From a virus, in the IMG/VR virus record IMGVR_UViG_3300037247_001118, positions 1 to 64,000 of that record: a stretch of 64,000 nucleotides of DNA; one strand, given 5' to 3'. Positions 8,953-17,327 of the stretch are shown in pieces (the stretch's first letter is position 1; each line of letters opens with the position of its first letter). The notes beneath the pieces were generated by a model. The model had not been told where the DNA came from, did not search any database, and was given only the letters and a program-made list of their open reading frames with translations. The position numbers and the translations under genes are program-made.

Positions 8953-9623
8953 TCTTTATCACTGGTCTGGGCAAGTGCGGGACTTCGTTCGTCGCCGAAT
9001 GCTTTCTAAAGCTAGGACTCGATCCCAGTGGGAGTTTCGATCTGACTATGAATGCCGGGTGGGAACACGTCCAGACACATGTCCTGTGTCGAGAGCTTCT
9101 CTTCGGCCCGACGCAGGCTCGATTCGTAACGTGCCGGCGAGCCGAGAAGTTGATGAAAAAGCCGATCTCTAAACGGGATCCGCGACCACTGAGACAGCGC
9201 CTATTGGAGTCCCTGCCCCCGCCAACCTGCGTGGTCAAGTCCCCATTGATCTTGCCACTACTAGAGCTGTGGATACATGCGGGGCTGGTAAGTCGCATTG
9301 TCTGGCCTCAGCGTCCGCTGGCACAGATTGCACGCTCGTGGGCGGCATGGGATCCGCGTGGCCTTCGGGGCATTTACACTGTCGGAGAAGGTGAAGACCC
9401 GGCGGAAATCCAGCGGGCGGCGCTTGACTATGGACGGCAGGCATGTGATCGCCACCACATCCCAGTATGCACGTTCCGCTTTCCCGAGGTACTCACTCCA
9501 GGAACCGAGGATGCTGAACTATTCCTAGGGGAGTTGATGTTCACTACGGGAAAGGGACGCAGTGAAGTAGTCGCGGCCGTGGCCGCTGTGAGTCGACCAG
9601 AGACGATGCGCGTTGGGAGGTAA
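8949..9623 (+). CDS. Sulfotransferase-like P-loop protein
   Basis: A 224-residue protein beginning IFITGLGKCGTSFVAE, a P-loop (residues 6-14) of the type that binds the 5'-phosphosulfate group of PAPS in sulfotransferases. CVVKSPLILPLLELW and the following RIVWPQRPLAQIARSW resemble the 3'-phosphate-binding helix with its Arg and Ser. These are the two signatures of the family. It lies between a kinase-methyltransferase and a glycosyltransferase, so a sugar hydroxyl is a sensible acceptor. An ATGA overlap couples it to the upstream gene. An unrelated small NTPase is possible but less likely. Confidence 0.62.
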   Translation: MIFITGLGKCGTSFVAECFLKLGLDPSGSFDLTMNAGWEHVQTHVLCRELLFGPTQARFVTCRRAEKLMKKPISKRDPRPLRQRLLESLPPPTCVVKSPLILPLLELWIHAGLVSRIVWPQRPLAQIARSWAAWDPRGLRGIYTVGEGEDPAEIQRAALDYGRQACDRHHIPVCTFRFPEVLTPGTEDAELFLGELMFTTGKGRSEVVAAVAAVSRPETMRVGR

Positions 9624-9624
9624 C

Positions 9625-12321
9625 ATGACGATTAAGGTCTTTCTACACCCCGACTTCACTGGTACGGACAAGGGCGATGGTGGCATTAGGCGCGTTGTTG
9701 AGGCACAGCGTCGGCACCTTCCAGATCACGGGATCGAGCTCGTCGACGATGTCCAGAAAGCGGATCTGATTGCTACACACATCCTTGTTGACAAGCCAAT
9801 CCTGCGAACCGACACACGTGTACCTCTCGTCGTCCACAATCACGGCCTGTACTGGACCGAGTACGACTGGGATGAGGGCATCAAGCCCGAATACGCGAAT
9901 TGGTGCATCAAGGTCAACGCTGAGTGTCTGAAGGCGATCCGCATGGCGGATGCGGTTACGAGTCCCAGCGAGTGGGTAGCACAGGCGCTCCGCCGTAGCA
10001 GTCTACGTCGGGTCGTTCCTATCGGGCATGGTATCGAGGCGAAGGAGTGGCCGGCGCCACGACCGCGGAAGCAGGCCAGTTACGTGCTGTGGAACAAGAC
10101 GCGACCCGATGCTGTTTGCGACCCGGAGCCGGTCAACATCCTCGCCAAACGCGTGCCCGGCGTGAAGTTCGTCACCACCTTCGGTGATAAGAGTCTAGCG
10201 AATGTCGAGGTGACCGGCCGCGTTCCGTACGAGCGTGCCAAGCAGTACGTGCGCAAAGCTAGCGTCTATCTCTGCACACCACGCGAGACCTTCGGCATCG
10301 GCACCATCGAGGCGATGGCTGCCGGCGTGCCGATCCTCGGCTGGCGCTGGGGTGGTCAGGCGGAGTTTATCGAGCACAAGGTCACTGGCTGGCTCTCCAA
10401 GCCCGGCGATTACGACGACCTCATGCGCGGGCTCTCCTACTGTCTGGAGCATCGCGTTAGGATGGGGCAGGCCGCCCGCAAGGTGGCGTTGGCCCAATAT
10501 CAGTGGAAGGACATCATTGGTGCCTATGCTGACCTGTACAGGGAGACGCTTGAGGCCACGCGCCGTGAGCATCCGAAGATATCCGTCATCCTCCCAGCCT
10601 ATAAGCTGGCCGAGCATCTCCCTGCTGCGATTGCGTCCGTACGAGCTCAGACCGAGCAGGATTGGGAGTGCATCATCGTCGACGACGCCTCCCCGGACAA
10701 GTGCGGCGAGATTGCCGATGCGGCTGCTGCGGATGATCCACGATTCAAGGTCGTTCACAATGAGGAGAATCTGCACGTAGCCGGAACACTCAATGCCGGC
10801 GCAGCGGTGTCAACAGGTCGGTACCTTCTGCCCCTTGACGCCGACAATACCCTCCCTCGCCGAACGCTGGAATATCTCGCGCGAGCGCTTGACAAGGACC
10901 GCGCTATTGACATCGCGTACGGAAACGTCCTATTCCGAGATCTCGATGGGAAGGAATGGCATTCGGGCTGGCCACCCGAGTTCGTGGCAGAGCAGCAGGT
11001 GCTGAAGTTGACGAAGCCTGGCCAGATACCTGCTAACCTCATCCCCTCGACGGCACTATTCCGCCGCCGCGTCTGGGAACTCACGGGGGGTTGGCGACGG
11101 CGCCGCCGGAACGGAGAGGATCCCGACTTCTGGATGCGTGCGACTAGCTACGGATTCGTGGCTAAGCGCGTGACCGAGGCGGATACGTTGGTGTACCTGA
11201 ACCGGCCGGACTCTCTGAGCCGAACCGAAACCCTTACCGATTGGACCACATGGTTTCCTTGGGCACGCCAACTGGCACCGCCGCCGTCGGCAATTGACTT
11301 CGATGGAGAGGTGCTCGTCCCGTCCTACGAGCCGCTGCTGGTGAGCGTCATTATTCCCGTCGGGCCCGGGCACGAGGAGTTGGTGATCGATGCGCTCGAC
11401 AGCGTTGACGCACAGACCTTCCGCCTGTGGGAGTGCATCGTGGTCAACGATACTGGCAAGCCGTTGCGCTATACGCCGTCATGGGCGCGAGTCATCAACA
11501 CGCCCGGCAAGGTAGGTGTGGGTGCGGCGCGCAACCGCGGCATCGCCGCGTCGAAAGCGGCACTCTTCCTGCCGCTGGACGCTGACGATACGCTTGAGCC
11601 GGACGCGCTCACTTACCTGTACGCCGCCCACAAAGAGGTCGGCGGCGTTGTCTACTCCGACTGGTACGAGCGGTGGGAGGGCCAGCCTGTCAAGGTCTGG
11701 CAGACTCCCGAGTACGACGCCAAGGACCTCCTGGCTAAGGGCTGCATCCACGCCATCACAGCGCTGTACGTGAAGGCGGACTGGGAACGCGTCGGTGGCT
11801 TCGATGAGAAGGTGCCTGCATGGGAGGACTGGGACTACCAGCTCAAGATGGCCGAGATCGGCGTCTGCGGTACTCGCATTCCGCAGCCGCTCTTTACCTA
11901 CCGCAAGGACGAGGGGATGCGCCGGGAAGACAACTACGCGCGCTTCCAGGAGAACAAGGAGGTACTGGGCAAGAAGTGGGCCAAGTACGTAGACGGAAAG
12001 GAGACACTCATGGCATGCAGAAGTTGCTCGAAGAAGAAGGTGAAGGCTCTCGCCGGCGACGTTTCCGCAGGGCCGACAGCCGCTCAGCGAGTGCGGGCAG
12101 CTACCGCGAACGGCGGCGCGGGCGCTGAGGGGGGCGAGTATGCTATCATAGAGTACGTGGGGCGCAAGCGCGGATCACAGAACTTCCGTGGCCCCAGCGG
12201 GACTCAATACCGGTTCGCCGCCGACGGTCCCGACCAGGTCAAGTACGTGCTCGCGGCAGACGCGGCCTACTTCCTGGCCAAGATAGACTTCCGCCGAGGC
12301 GAAGTTCGACAGGAGGCATAG
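9625..12321 (+). CDS. Three-module glycosyltransferase (GT4-GT2-GT2) with a small C-terminal domain
   Basis: An 898-residue protein. Residues 1-310 are a GT-B enzyme of GT4 type: NHGLYWTEYDWDEG, SPSEWVAQAL, and the donor-site pattern ETFGIGTIEAMAAG with paired Glu. Residues about 315-560 are a GT2 domain (ISVILPAYK, IIVDDAS, LPLDADN). Residues about 570-795 are a second GT2 domain (VSVIIPVGPG, IVVNDTG, LPLDADDT, and WEDWDYQ for the catalytic end). The last 103 residues begin MACRSCSKKK at an in-frame ATG (12010) behind AAGGAGA and end in a domain with YRFAADG and LAADAAYFLAKIDF, similar in style to small phage head-adaptor proteins. The start at 9625 has GGGAGG upstream. It could build a short oligosaccharide on its own. 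Confidence 0.82.
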   Translation: MTIKVFLHPDFTGTDKGDGGIRRVVEAQRRHLPDHGIELVDDVQKADLIATHILVDKPILRTDTRVPLVVHNHGLYWTEYDWDEGIKPEYANWCIKVNAECLKAIRMADAVTSPSEWVAQALRRSSLRRVVPIGHGIEAKEWPAPRPRKQASYVLWNKTRPDAVCDPEPVNILAKRVPGVKFVTTFGDKSLANVEVTGRVPYERAKQYVRKASVYLCTPRETFGIGTIEAMAAGVPILGWRWGGQAEFIEHKVTGWLSKPGDYDDLMRGLSYCLEHRVRMGQAARKVALAQYQWKDIIGAYADLYRETLEATRREHPKISVILPAYKLAEHLPAAIASVRAQTEQDWECIIVDDASPDKCGEIADAAAADDPRFKVVHNEENLHVAGTLNAGAAVSTGRYLLPLDADNTLPRRTLEYLARALDKDRAIDIAYGNVLFRDLDGKEWHSGWPPEFVAEQQVLKLTKPGQIPANLIPSTALFRRRVWELTGGWRRRRRNGEDPDFWMRATSYGFVAKRVTEADTLVYLNRPDSLSRTETLTDWTTWFPWARQLAPPPSAIDFDGEVLVPSYEPLLVSVIIPVGPGHEELVIDALDSVDAQTFRLWECIVVNDTGKPLRYTPSWARVINTPGKVGVGAARNRGIAASKAALFLPLDADDTLEPDALTYLYAAHKEVGGVVYSDWYERWEGQPVKVWQTPEYDAKDLLAKGCIHAITALYVKADWERVGGFDEKVPAWEDWDYQLKMAEIGVCGTRIPQPLFTYRKDEGMRREDNYARFQENKEVLGKKWAKYVDGKETLMACRSCSKKKVKALAGDVSAGPTAAQRVRAATANGGAGAEGGEYAIIEYVGRKRGSQNFRGPSGTQYRFAADGPDQVKYVLAADAAYFLAKIDFRRGEVRQEA

Positions 12322-12323
12322 AC

Positions 12324-12542
12324 ATGGCTAGCGTGACCGTAGACTTTGAGGACAAGGACACAGTGGCAATCCGCATCGACGACAGCGGCTTCTTCGGCTT
12401 GGCCACAGACAAGTTCGATGTCGAGTTCGAGGAGCGGGGGATGCAAGGCGGTGCCGTTACCGTTGCCGAGCTGAGCCTCCGTCCAGCTACCGCCCGTGCG
12501 CTTTTCCTCCGCCTTGCCGAGGCGCTCACAGAGGAAGTGTAG
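12324..12542 (+). CDS. Small conserved-style phage protein, unknown
   Basis: A 72-residue acidic protein (MASVTVDFEDKD...) with alternating strands and a C-terminal helix (PATARALFLRLAEALTEEV). No known motif. It follows the large glycosyltransferase by 2 nt, with AGGAGG upstream of its ATG, and directly abuts the next gene. It opens a run of small genes between capsid and tail tube where head-completion and connector proteins usually lie; a structural role is only positional inference. Confidence 0.6.
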   Translation: MASVTVDFEDKDTVAIRIDDSGFFGLATDKFDVEFEERGMQGGAVTVAELSLRPATARALFLRLAEALTEEV

Positions 12543-12851
12543 ATGGGCATCGAGCAAGCCATCCTCATCGGACTTGCCGCGTGGCGCCTGACGGCTCTTC
12601 TCTCCTATGAGCGGGGTCCCTTCGACGTATTCGTACGACTGCGCACCCTGCTCGGCTTCGAGCACGACGACGAAGGGCGTCCCGACTCGTGGCCGAGCGG
12701 AGTGCTGCGAGACGTGATCGCCTGCCCCTGGTGCCTCGGCCTCCCGATGGCCGCTGTAGCGTTCGGCCTCTGGCAGGCCGTGCCGCTCGCCGTCATCGTA
12801 CTGGCCGCCGCGACGGTGGTCGTGGCTGTGGAGAGGTGGACGAACTCATGA
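12543..12851 (+). CDS. DUF1360-like small membrane protein
   Basis: A 102-residue protein with the pattern of DUF1360: an N-terminal AAWRLTALLSYERGPFDVFVRLR segment split by the conserved ERGPFD, then DVIACPWCLGLPMA with CxxC (61 and 64), followed by a long hydrophobic stretch (about 66-95) ending ERW. DUF1360 proteins occur in phages and Firmicutes and have no established function. The two Cys may bind metal or form a disulfide near the membrane. It begins right after the previous stop and overlaps the next start (ATGA). Confidence 0.72.
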   Translation: MGIEQAILIGLAAWRLTALLSYERGPFDVFVRLRTLLGFEHDDEGRPDSWPSGVLRDVIACPWCLGLPMAAVAFGLWQAVPLAVIVLAAATVVVAVERWTNS

Positions 12852-13009
12852 CGTCGAAAGTAACCCTGTGGGAGTTGATAAGTAGGCCGCCCTATCCTTC
12901 TGCGGTCATCTCCGACCCGCCGAGCGGTAGCCACATGGTAACGAGCATCTACGTGGACAGTGACAAAAAGCTAGTGATCGCATACAGCGATATTCCGAGA
13001 GGAGACTGA
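12848..13009 (+). CDS. Very small protein, unknown
   Basis: A 53-residue frame starting at an ATG overlapping the DUF1360 stop. The sequence has a helix (LWELISRPPYP) and a C-terminal pair of strands (SIYVDSDKKLVIAYSD). The latter resembles the tails of small phage structural proteins, but I recognise no family. The tight coupling, and the next gene starting 3 nt after its stop, support a real gene. Confidence 0.5.
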   Translation: MTSKVTLWELISRPPYPSAVISDPPSGSHMVTSIYVDSDKKLVIAYSDIPRGD

Positions 13010-13012
13010 CCT

Positions 13013-13336
13013 ATGGCCATCGCAACGTTGACCATAGACCCAGGCGCAGCGGCTCTGACACCTAATGAGCATGTTGCGGCGATCAACTCAGCGACTGCTG
13101 TGATTGACCGAGCAAGTTCTGTAGACCCGGCCGCCAGACCGATTGCGCCTGGCGAGATAACTATTGCCGAGTTAGCGAGTGCAGCGGCCAAGGGCAACTT
13201 GGACGCCATGCCCGACGTGGATCGCGGCTATATTCAGACTCGTCCGGTGGCCACTAGCGGCGATTTCAAGGTCATCGCGCTCAAGAGGACATCAGTCGGA
13301 CTGGTCGAGGTCGAGTACGACGACGTCGCCGTCTAG
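13013..13336 (+). CDS. Hypothetical protein in the head-tail connector region
   Basis: A 107-residue protein with AGAGGAG before its ATG. It is Ala-rich and helical in the middle (EHVAAINSATAVIDRAS, IAELASAAAKGNLDAM) and ends in strands (GDFKVIALKRTSVGLVEVEYDDV). No recognisable motif. Position after the capsid gene and before the 418-residue protein suggests a connector or head decoration role, by order only. Confidence 0.58.
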   Translation: MAIATLTIDPGAAALTPNEHVAAINSATAVIDRASSVDPAARPIAPGEITIAELASAAAKGNLDAMPDVDRGYIQTRPVATSGDFKVIALKRTSVGLVEVEYDDVAV

Positions 13337-13354
13337 GGTATTGGAGTTGTTCTG

Positions 13355-14611
13355 ATGGCTAGAGCAGAGACAAAGACGAAGCTCCCCCTCGACCGCTGGG
13401 CGCAGATTGTCGGCATCAATCCGATGCACTTCAACGGCGTCTACGTCCGCGCTCCCACAACTTGTGCCGAACCGTGGCTCCAATTCCCGTACCAGACCGC
13501 CGACCGCGTGAGCCGTGAGGAGGTGGCGATTGCCATCGCGCACGCTGAGGCCATGTGCGAGCGGTTCCTCCGATACCGACTGCTCCCCACATGGGAGACC
13601 GACGAGTGGCACGAGAGCATCCGGCCGAATCTGCCCGAGCTCCACAACATCAGCGTCAGCGATCTGCGAGGGTATTCGCAGACGGTGCAGGCCAAGCACG
13701 GACACTTCCTCTCAGGAGGAATCCGAGCGTCGACGCTCATTGAGGCGGACACCGCCGTCGCATACACCGACCCGGACGGCGACAGCTACGACGAGGTCGC
13801 TACGGTCACCGTCACGGTAGATGTGGGACAGAGCGGCTGCGAGCTGCGCGTCTACTTCCCCGTCTCCAACACCATGGTAGCCACCGGAGGCGAGGACCAG
13901 TGGGAGATCAAGCCCATCAGCGTCTCGGTCAGTGGCACGACCGCGACCATTACCTTCCGGCGCGAGCAGGCAGTCCTGCCGCAGCTACAGGTAGACCTGG
14001 TGCCGCCGACGGACGACAGCCACCTTCGCGGTGTGGACGGCGCAGACGCTGCCAACTTCCTTGACGAGGTCGATGTCTACCGCGTCTACAACGACCCGCA
14101 GACACAGGCCACATTCCTGTGGGAGCCGTTCGAGTGCGACGACGCTGCGCTAGGCTCGTATATAGCGCAGACGGGGTTCCTGATGATACGCGACGATCCG
14201 CGGCTGAGCCGTGTTGGCTACCGCGCTGGCACATGGGACTCTGCGACCTCAGCGTTCGTAGCGGTGGAGTGGGCACGCCAGCGGTCGCCGGACATCGTGC
14301 GGCTCTGGTACTACGCAGGCCTGCGCACCAAGAACCTTGACTGTCCGACGGTGGCGATGGATCCCGACTGGGAGCGCACCGTCGCCTACTTCGCGGCGGC
14401 GCTGCTGGACCGCCCCATTTGCGAGTGCAACAACGTCCAGGCGTGGGTGGCGCACTGGCAGCGCGACCTGGCGATTGCCGGCGAGGAGGAGGGGCTATCC
14501 ATCTCTCCCGCCGATCTAGACAGCGAGTTCGGAACACGACGCGGAGCGGTCGCAGCATGGCGGCGCGTGATCGGCGAGGACGGCGCGGTAGGGCATGGAG
14601 TGTCCCCATAG
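13355..14611 (+). CDS. Putative head-tail connector/structural protein
   Basis: A 418-residue protein, the largest between the capsid and tail tube genes. The N-terminal 90 residues are helical with VSREEVAIAIAHAEAMCERFL, reminiscent of the start of head-completion adaptors. The middle (about 130-230) is a beta domain rich in Thr/Val, and the C-terminal third has helices and a Cys cluster (RPICECNNVQAW). No enzyme motif was seen. The position where adaptor and stopper genes occur supports a virion role. A family name cannot be given. Confidence 0.6.
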   Translation: MARAETKTKLPLDRWAQIVGINPMHFNGVYVRAPTTCAEPWLQFPYQTADRVSREEVAIAIAHAEAMCERFLRYRLLPTWETDEWHESIRPNLPELHNISVSDLRGYSQTVQAKHGHFLSGGIRASTLIEADTAVAYTDPDGDSYDEVATVTVTVDVGQSGCELRVYFPVSNTMVATGGEDQWEIKPISVSVSGTTATITFRREQAVLPQLQVDLVPPTDDSHLRGVDGADAANFLDEVDVYRVYNDPQTQATFLWEPFECDDAALGSYIAQTGFLMIRDDPRLSRVGYRAGTWDSATSAFVAVEWARQRSPDIVRLWYYAGLRTKNLDCPTVAMDPDWERTVAYFAAALLDRPICECNNVQAWVAHWQRDLAIAGEEEGLSISPADLDSEFGTRRGAVAAWRRVIGEDGAVGHGVSP

Positions 14612-14619
14612 GATGCGTC

Positions 14620-14799
14620 ATGTACGCCCAGATCAGCCTACGCTCTCATGTTGCCAAAGGCTCGGCGAGCTTTCTGGCCGCAGCGGTAACTCTGGCGATG
14701 GCTCAGGAGTGGGCCACGTGGGCGTTGGCACAGCGCAAGTGGTGGAAGCTGATCCCTGCCTACGTCCTGGCCACCTTCGCCCTTTTCGAGGCGCACTAA
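14620..14799 (+). CDS. Small membrane-associated protein
   Basis: A 59-residue frame with a hydrophobic, Ala/Trp-rich sequence: KGSASFLAAAVTLAMAQEWATWALAQ followed by KLIPAYVLATFALFEAH, giving one or two possible membrane segments. The ATG at 14620 is the last in a longer frame that overlaps the preceding gene in another phase; the short version is preferred because coding begins only after the upstream stop at 14611. No function assigned. Confidence 0.48.
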   Translation: MYAQISLRSHVAKGSASFLAAAVTLAMAQEWATWALAQRKWWKLIPAYVLATFALFEAH

Positions 14800-14837
14800 G
14801 TCTGGATCCGGGTCGAGACGATTGCGGGGTGGCGTAG

Positions 14838-15134
14838 ATGAGACAGGCCAGACATACCGACGACAAGGGCCGCATCCATGTCGTGCTCCTACCTGACGAT
14901 GCACCCGACAGCCACGCCGCATTGGGCATTCCGGTCGGCCCACCCTCGCTGAAGTCGCTGGGGTTGCCGGAGGAAATCGAGACGCGCCTACACAACCAGC
15001 TCGTCGCCCGACGCATCCTGACGGCAGCCGACGCGAAGGCACACCGAACCGACGTTTTCGGCGCCTTGCAGAAGGCGCTATCAGTGGATATCAACCGGGT
15101 CATAACGTGCTATAATGAGGATGCAACCGAATAG
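14838..15134 (+). CDS. Hypothetical protein before the tail tube gene
   Basis: A 98-residue protein. The middle is helical (LGLPEEIETRLHNQLVARRILTAADAKAHRTD) and preceded by a proline-rich segment (GIPVGPPSLKSL), a pattern seen in small head-tail or tail-completion proteins. No motif decides it. Its 3' end contains an extended -10 element (TGCTATAAT) that may serve the next gene. Confidence 0.58.
   Translation: MRQARHTDDKGRIHVVLLPDDAPDSHAALGIPVGPPSLKSLGLPEEIETRLHNQLVARRILTAADAKAHRTDVFGALQKALSVDINRVITCYNEDATE
15108..15116 (+). promoter_or_regulatory. Extended -10 promoter element before tail tube gene
   Basis: The sequence TGCTATAAT is a consensus extended -10 (TGnTATAAT). No good -35 hexamer lies 17 nt upstream, but extended -10 promoters tolerate that. 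The tail tube start is 49 nt downstream, after AAGGAGG. The same nonamer recurs at 60860. Extra transcription of the abundant tube protein would make sense; that is inference. Confidence 0.45.
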
Positions 15135-15164
15135 CATACACCCTCAGAAGGAGGTTACCTAGAC

Positions 15165-16661
15165 ATGCCACCTGTACGAAGCCCATTCTCCCGTGTCTTC
15201 ACAATTGAAGACCGCGCTGGCCCGGCAAACGTGCCGGTCTACCTTGGCGAGGGTCGCGCCATGGGTCCCAGTTGGGGATTCGGCGACCGCACCCCGATCC
15301 GAAAGCCAGACCCGAACCGCTACGGCGCGTTCACCATCGTCGACGCTATCAAGGCTGAGCGTGGCCTTCCCGCCCTGAGCATCGAGAACCGCTACCAGTA
15401 CACCATTTCGGACTTCCTCCGAATGGCGCGGCGCGGCTGCGCGATTGACCTGCAAGTCCACTTTGGCCAGTGCGCAGATCCGCGCGACTTCAATGGCGGC
15501 TGGGACAAGATTCTGGTACTGGAAGGGGCGGACTTCTCCAACTTCAACACAAACGAGTTGGGAGCGCTTGAGCAGGGCGAGGACGCCGTCGTCAACGAGA
15601 CCGTTGACTTCAACGGCCTCGACATGTACGAGATCCTGAAGATCTCCTTCGCCGAGTTGGCGAGTACCGAGGTCATGGGTCAAGTGTATGCGGTCGTGAT
15701 CTGCGACTCCGTAACCTGTGGCGAGTGTGGATTGCCGTCTACAGGCTGCCAGCGCATCTTCGCCGTTACCGAACTTCAGCTCGGATCACCGGGACTGCCG
15801 GCTGAGTTGATCTTCAGCTCAGATGGGGGCGATACCATCGGCGAGACAAACATCTCGACACTGGGCCCGACCGAAGACCCGAGTGGTATGGCGTGTGTGG
15901 GGACGAACCTAGTAGTCGTCTCGAACGACTCCTGCTCGATCCACTATGCGCCCATCGCGGATATCCTTGATGGGATCGAGACCTGGACGGAGATTGCGAC
16001 CGGGCTCACGTGTGCCGCGGGCGCCCCGAACGCCATCTTCAGCCTTGGGAGCCGGTTCACCTGGATCGTCGGCGATGGTGGGTACATCTACTTCACCAAC
16101 GACATCACGGCCGGCGTTGATACACAGGATGCCGGGGTGGCGGTCACTGATGACCTGAACGACATCCACGGCTTTGACGAGCTCAACCTCGTAGCGGTAG
16201 GCGACGCTGGCGCGGTTGTCGTCACCAGGAACGGCGGCGAAACGTGGGCAACGGCTGCCAGCGAGCCGCCCGGAAACCTAGAACTTACGACCGTGTGGAT
16301 GCGGAGCGCAGACGAGTGGTTCGTCGGCACGGCCACTGGGCTCCTGTTCTACACCCGCAACGCGGGAACCACGTGGGTAGCGAAGGCATTCCCTGGCTCT
16401 GGTGCTGGCCAAGTCCGAGATATCGTCTTCGCAACGCCGACTGTCGGTTACCTCGCGCACGATACTATCGCGCCGCTCGGCCGGATTCTCCGTACCATTG
16501 ATGGAGGCCAGAGCTGGTACGTGCTGCCCGAAGGAACGGGCGCCATTCCCACTAACGCTCAAATCAATTCGCTTGCTGCTTGCGCCGAAGATGTAAACAT
16601 CGTTTACGGTGGTGGTCTCGGGGCCGGCGACGACGGGTTCCTCGTGAAGGCATCAGCGTAA
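15165..16661 (+). CDS. Probable major tail (tube) protein fused to a beta-propeller with Asp-box repeats
   Basis: A 498-residue protein with a strong ribosome site (AAGGAGG, 15148-15154). It lies directly before the two tail-chaperone frames and the tape measure, the classic slot of the major tail protein. Residues 1-205 would be the tube domain, ending in a Cys-rich turn (CDSVTCGECGLPSTGC). Residues about 215-498 carry repeated blades with Asp-box/Ycf48-like motifs: TRNGGETW, TRNAGTTW and TIDGGQSW, each preceded by a hydrophobic GLLFYT-type strand. Tail tube proteins often carry a surface add-on domain, but this one would be large. The propeller could instead make this a different tail protein. 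Confidence 0.65.
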   Translation: MPPVRSPFSRVFTIEDRAGPANVPVYLGEGRAMGPSWGFGDRTPIRKPDPNRYGAFTIVDAIKAERGLPALSIENRYQYTISDFLRMARRGCAIDLQVHFGQCADPRDFNGGWDKILVLEGADFSNFNTNELGALEQGEDAVVNETVDFNGLDMYEILKISFAELASTEVMGQVYAVVICDSVTCGECGLPSTGCQRIFAVTELQLGSPGLPAELIFSSDGGDTIGETNISTLGPTEDPSGMACVGTNLVVVSNDSCSIHYAPIADILDGIETWTEIATGLTCAAGAPNAIFSLGSRFTWIVGDGGYIYFTNDITAGVDTQDAGVAVTDDLNDIHGFDELNLVAVGDAGAVVVTRNGGETWATAASEPPGNLELTTVWMRSADEWFVGTATGLLFYTRNAGTTWVAKAFPGSGAGQVRDIVFATPTVGYLAHDTIAPLGRILRTIDGGQSWYVLPEGTGAIPTNAQINSLAACAEDVNIVYGGGLGAGDDGFLVKASA

Positions 16662-16679
16662 TGGGAAAGGTAGAGGTGT

Positions 16680-17327
16680 ATGCCAGCGAAGAGAAAGGCC
16701 AAAGCTAGCCAAAGGGCATTCGATGCAGCTGTAGGCGGCAGCAGCGTCGCACCAGAGGCGGCGCCGACAACTGTCACCCTAAGTTGCGGGGTGGTTCTGC
16801 GGTTCAAGCCAGTACCGAGCCTCGCTATCCGCGAGGCCGCGATGCGTATTGAGGCGCCAGCGGTGCCTACAGTTCACATCGAGGACAAAGGGCGCGACGA
16901 GGAGAATCCCAACGACCCGGCCTATAAGTGGGCGGTTGCTGAGTTTGAGGCGGCTCGGGCGATGGTCGCCAACGACGTCATCCTTCTCTTGGGCAACGAG
17001 ATCGAGTCGGTACCCGAGGACGTGGCAGCCATACAGGATCAGAGCTGGATCGAAGACCTACAGGCAGTCGGCATCGAGTTCGACGCCGAGAACCGAGCAG
17101 CCCGCAAACTGGCCTGGCTCAAGTTCTACGTCCTCCGCACAGACGCGGACTCGCTGAAGGCGCTCATGGGACCGATGCGCTCGGCCGGAGTGGGGGAGGT
17201 GGACGTGGCGAAAGCCATGGACTCCTTTCGGGATCGAGAGGAACGGTCGGCCGATAACGGAGCTGGGCTTCCGGACGGTGGCGACGGGGCTGACGATACC
17301 GAGCCAAGTGCCGGGGCTGGTGCCTGA
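16680..17327 (+). CDS. Tail assembly chaperone, upstream frame (gpG-like)
   Basis: A 215-residue protein between tail tube and tape measure, the site of lambda G/GT-type chaperones. The N-terminus is basic and Ala-rich; residues 35-180 are mixed strands and helices with no catalytic motif. At 17223-17229 the frame reads TCC TTT CGG, and beyond it GC at third positions drops in this frame and rises in the +1 frame. So the last 32 residues (Gly/Asp-rich, DGGDGADDTEPSAGAGA) may be made only when the ribosome does not shift. The start has the weaker site GGTAGAGGTG. Confidence 0.72.
   Translation: MPAKRKAKASQRAFDAAVGGSSVAPEAAPTTVTLSCGVVLRFKPVPSLAIREAAMRIEAPAVPTVHIEDKGRDEENPNDPAYKWAVAEFEAARAMVANDVILLLGNEIESVPEDVAAIQDQSWIEDLQAVGIEFDAENRAARKLAWLKFYVLRTDADSLKALMGPMRSAGVGEVDVAKAMDSFRDREERSADNGAGLPDGGDGADDTEPSAGAGA

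Noticed and set aside
12130-12165. Promoter-like TATGCTATCATAG within the glycosyltransferase 3' end
   Set aside because: No -35 partner and it lies inside coding sequence; left out.
14595-14837. Frame overlapping the small membrane gene
   Set aside because: Its composition (His/Arg/Gly-rich) fits a shadow of the 14620 frame, which has hydrophobic, ordered text.
17190-17200. G-run near the chaperone overlap as a -2 slip site
   Set aside because: It lies before the point where coding bias changes frame; the TCC TTT C site fits the change point better.
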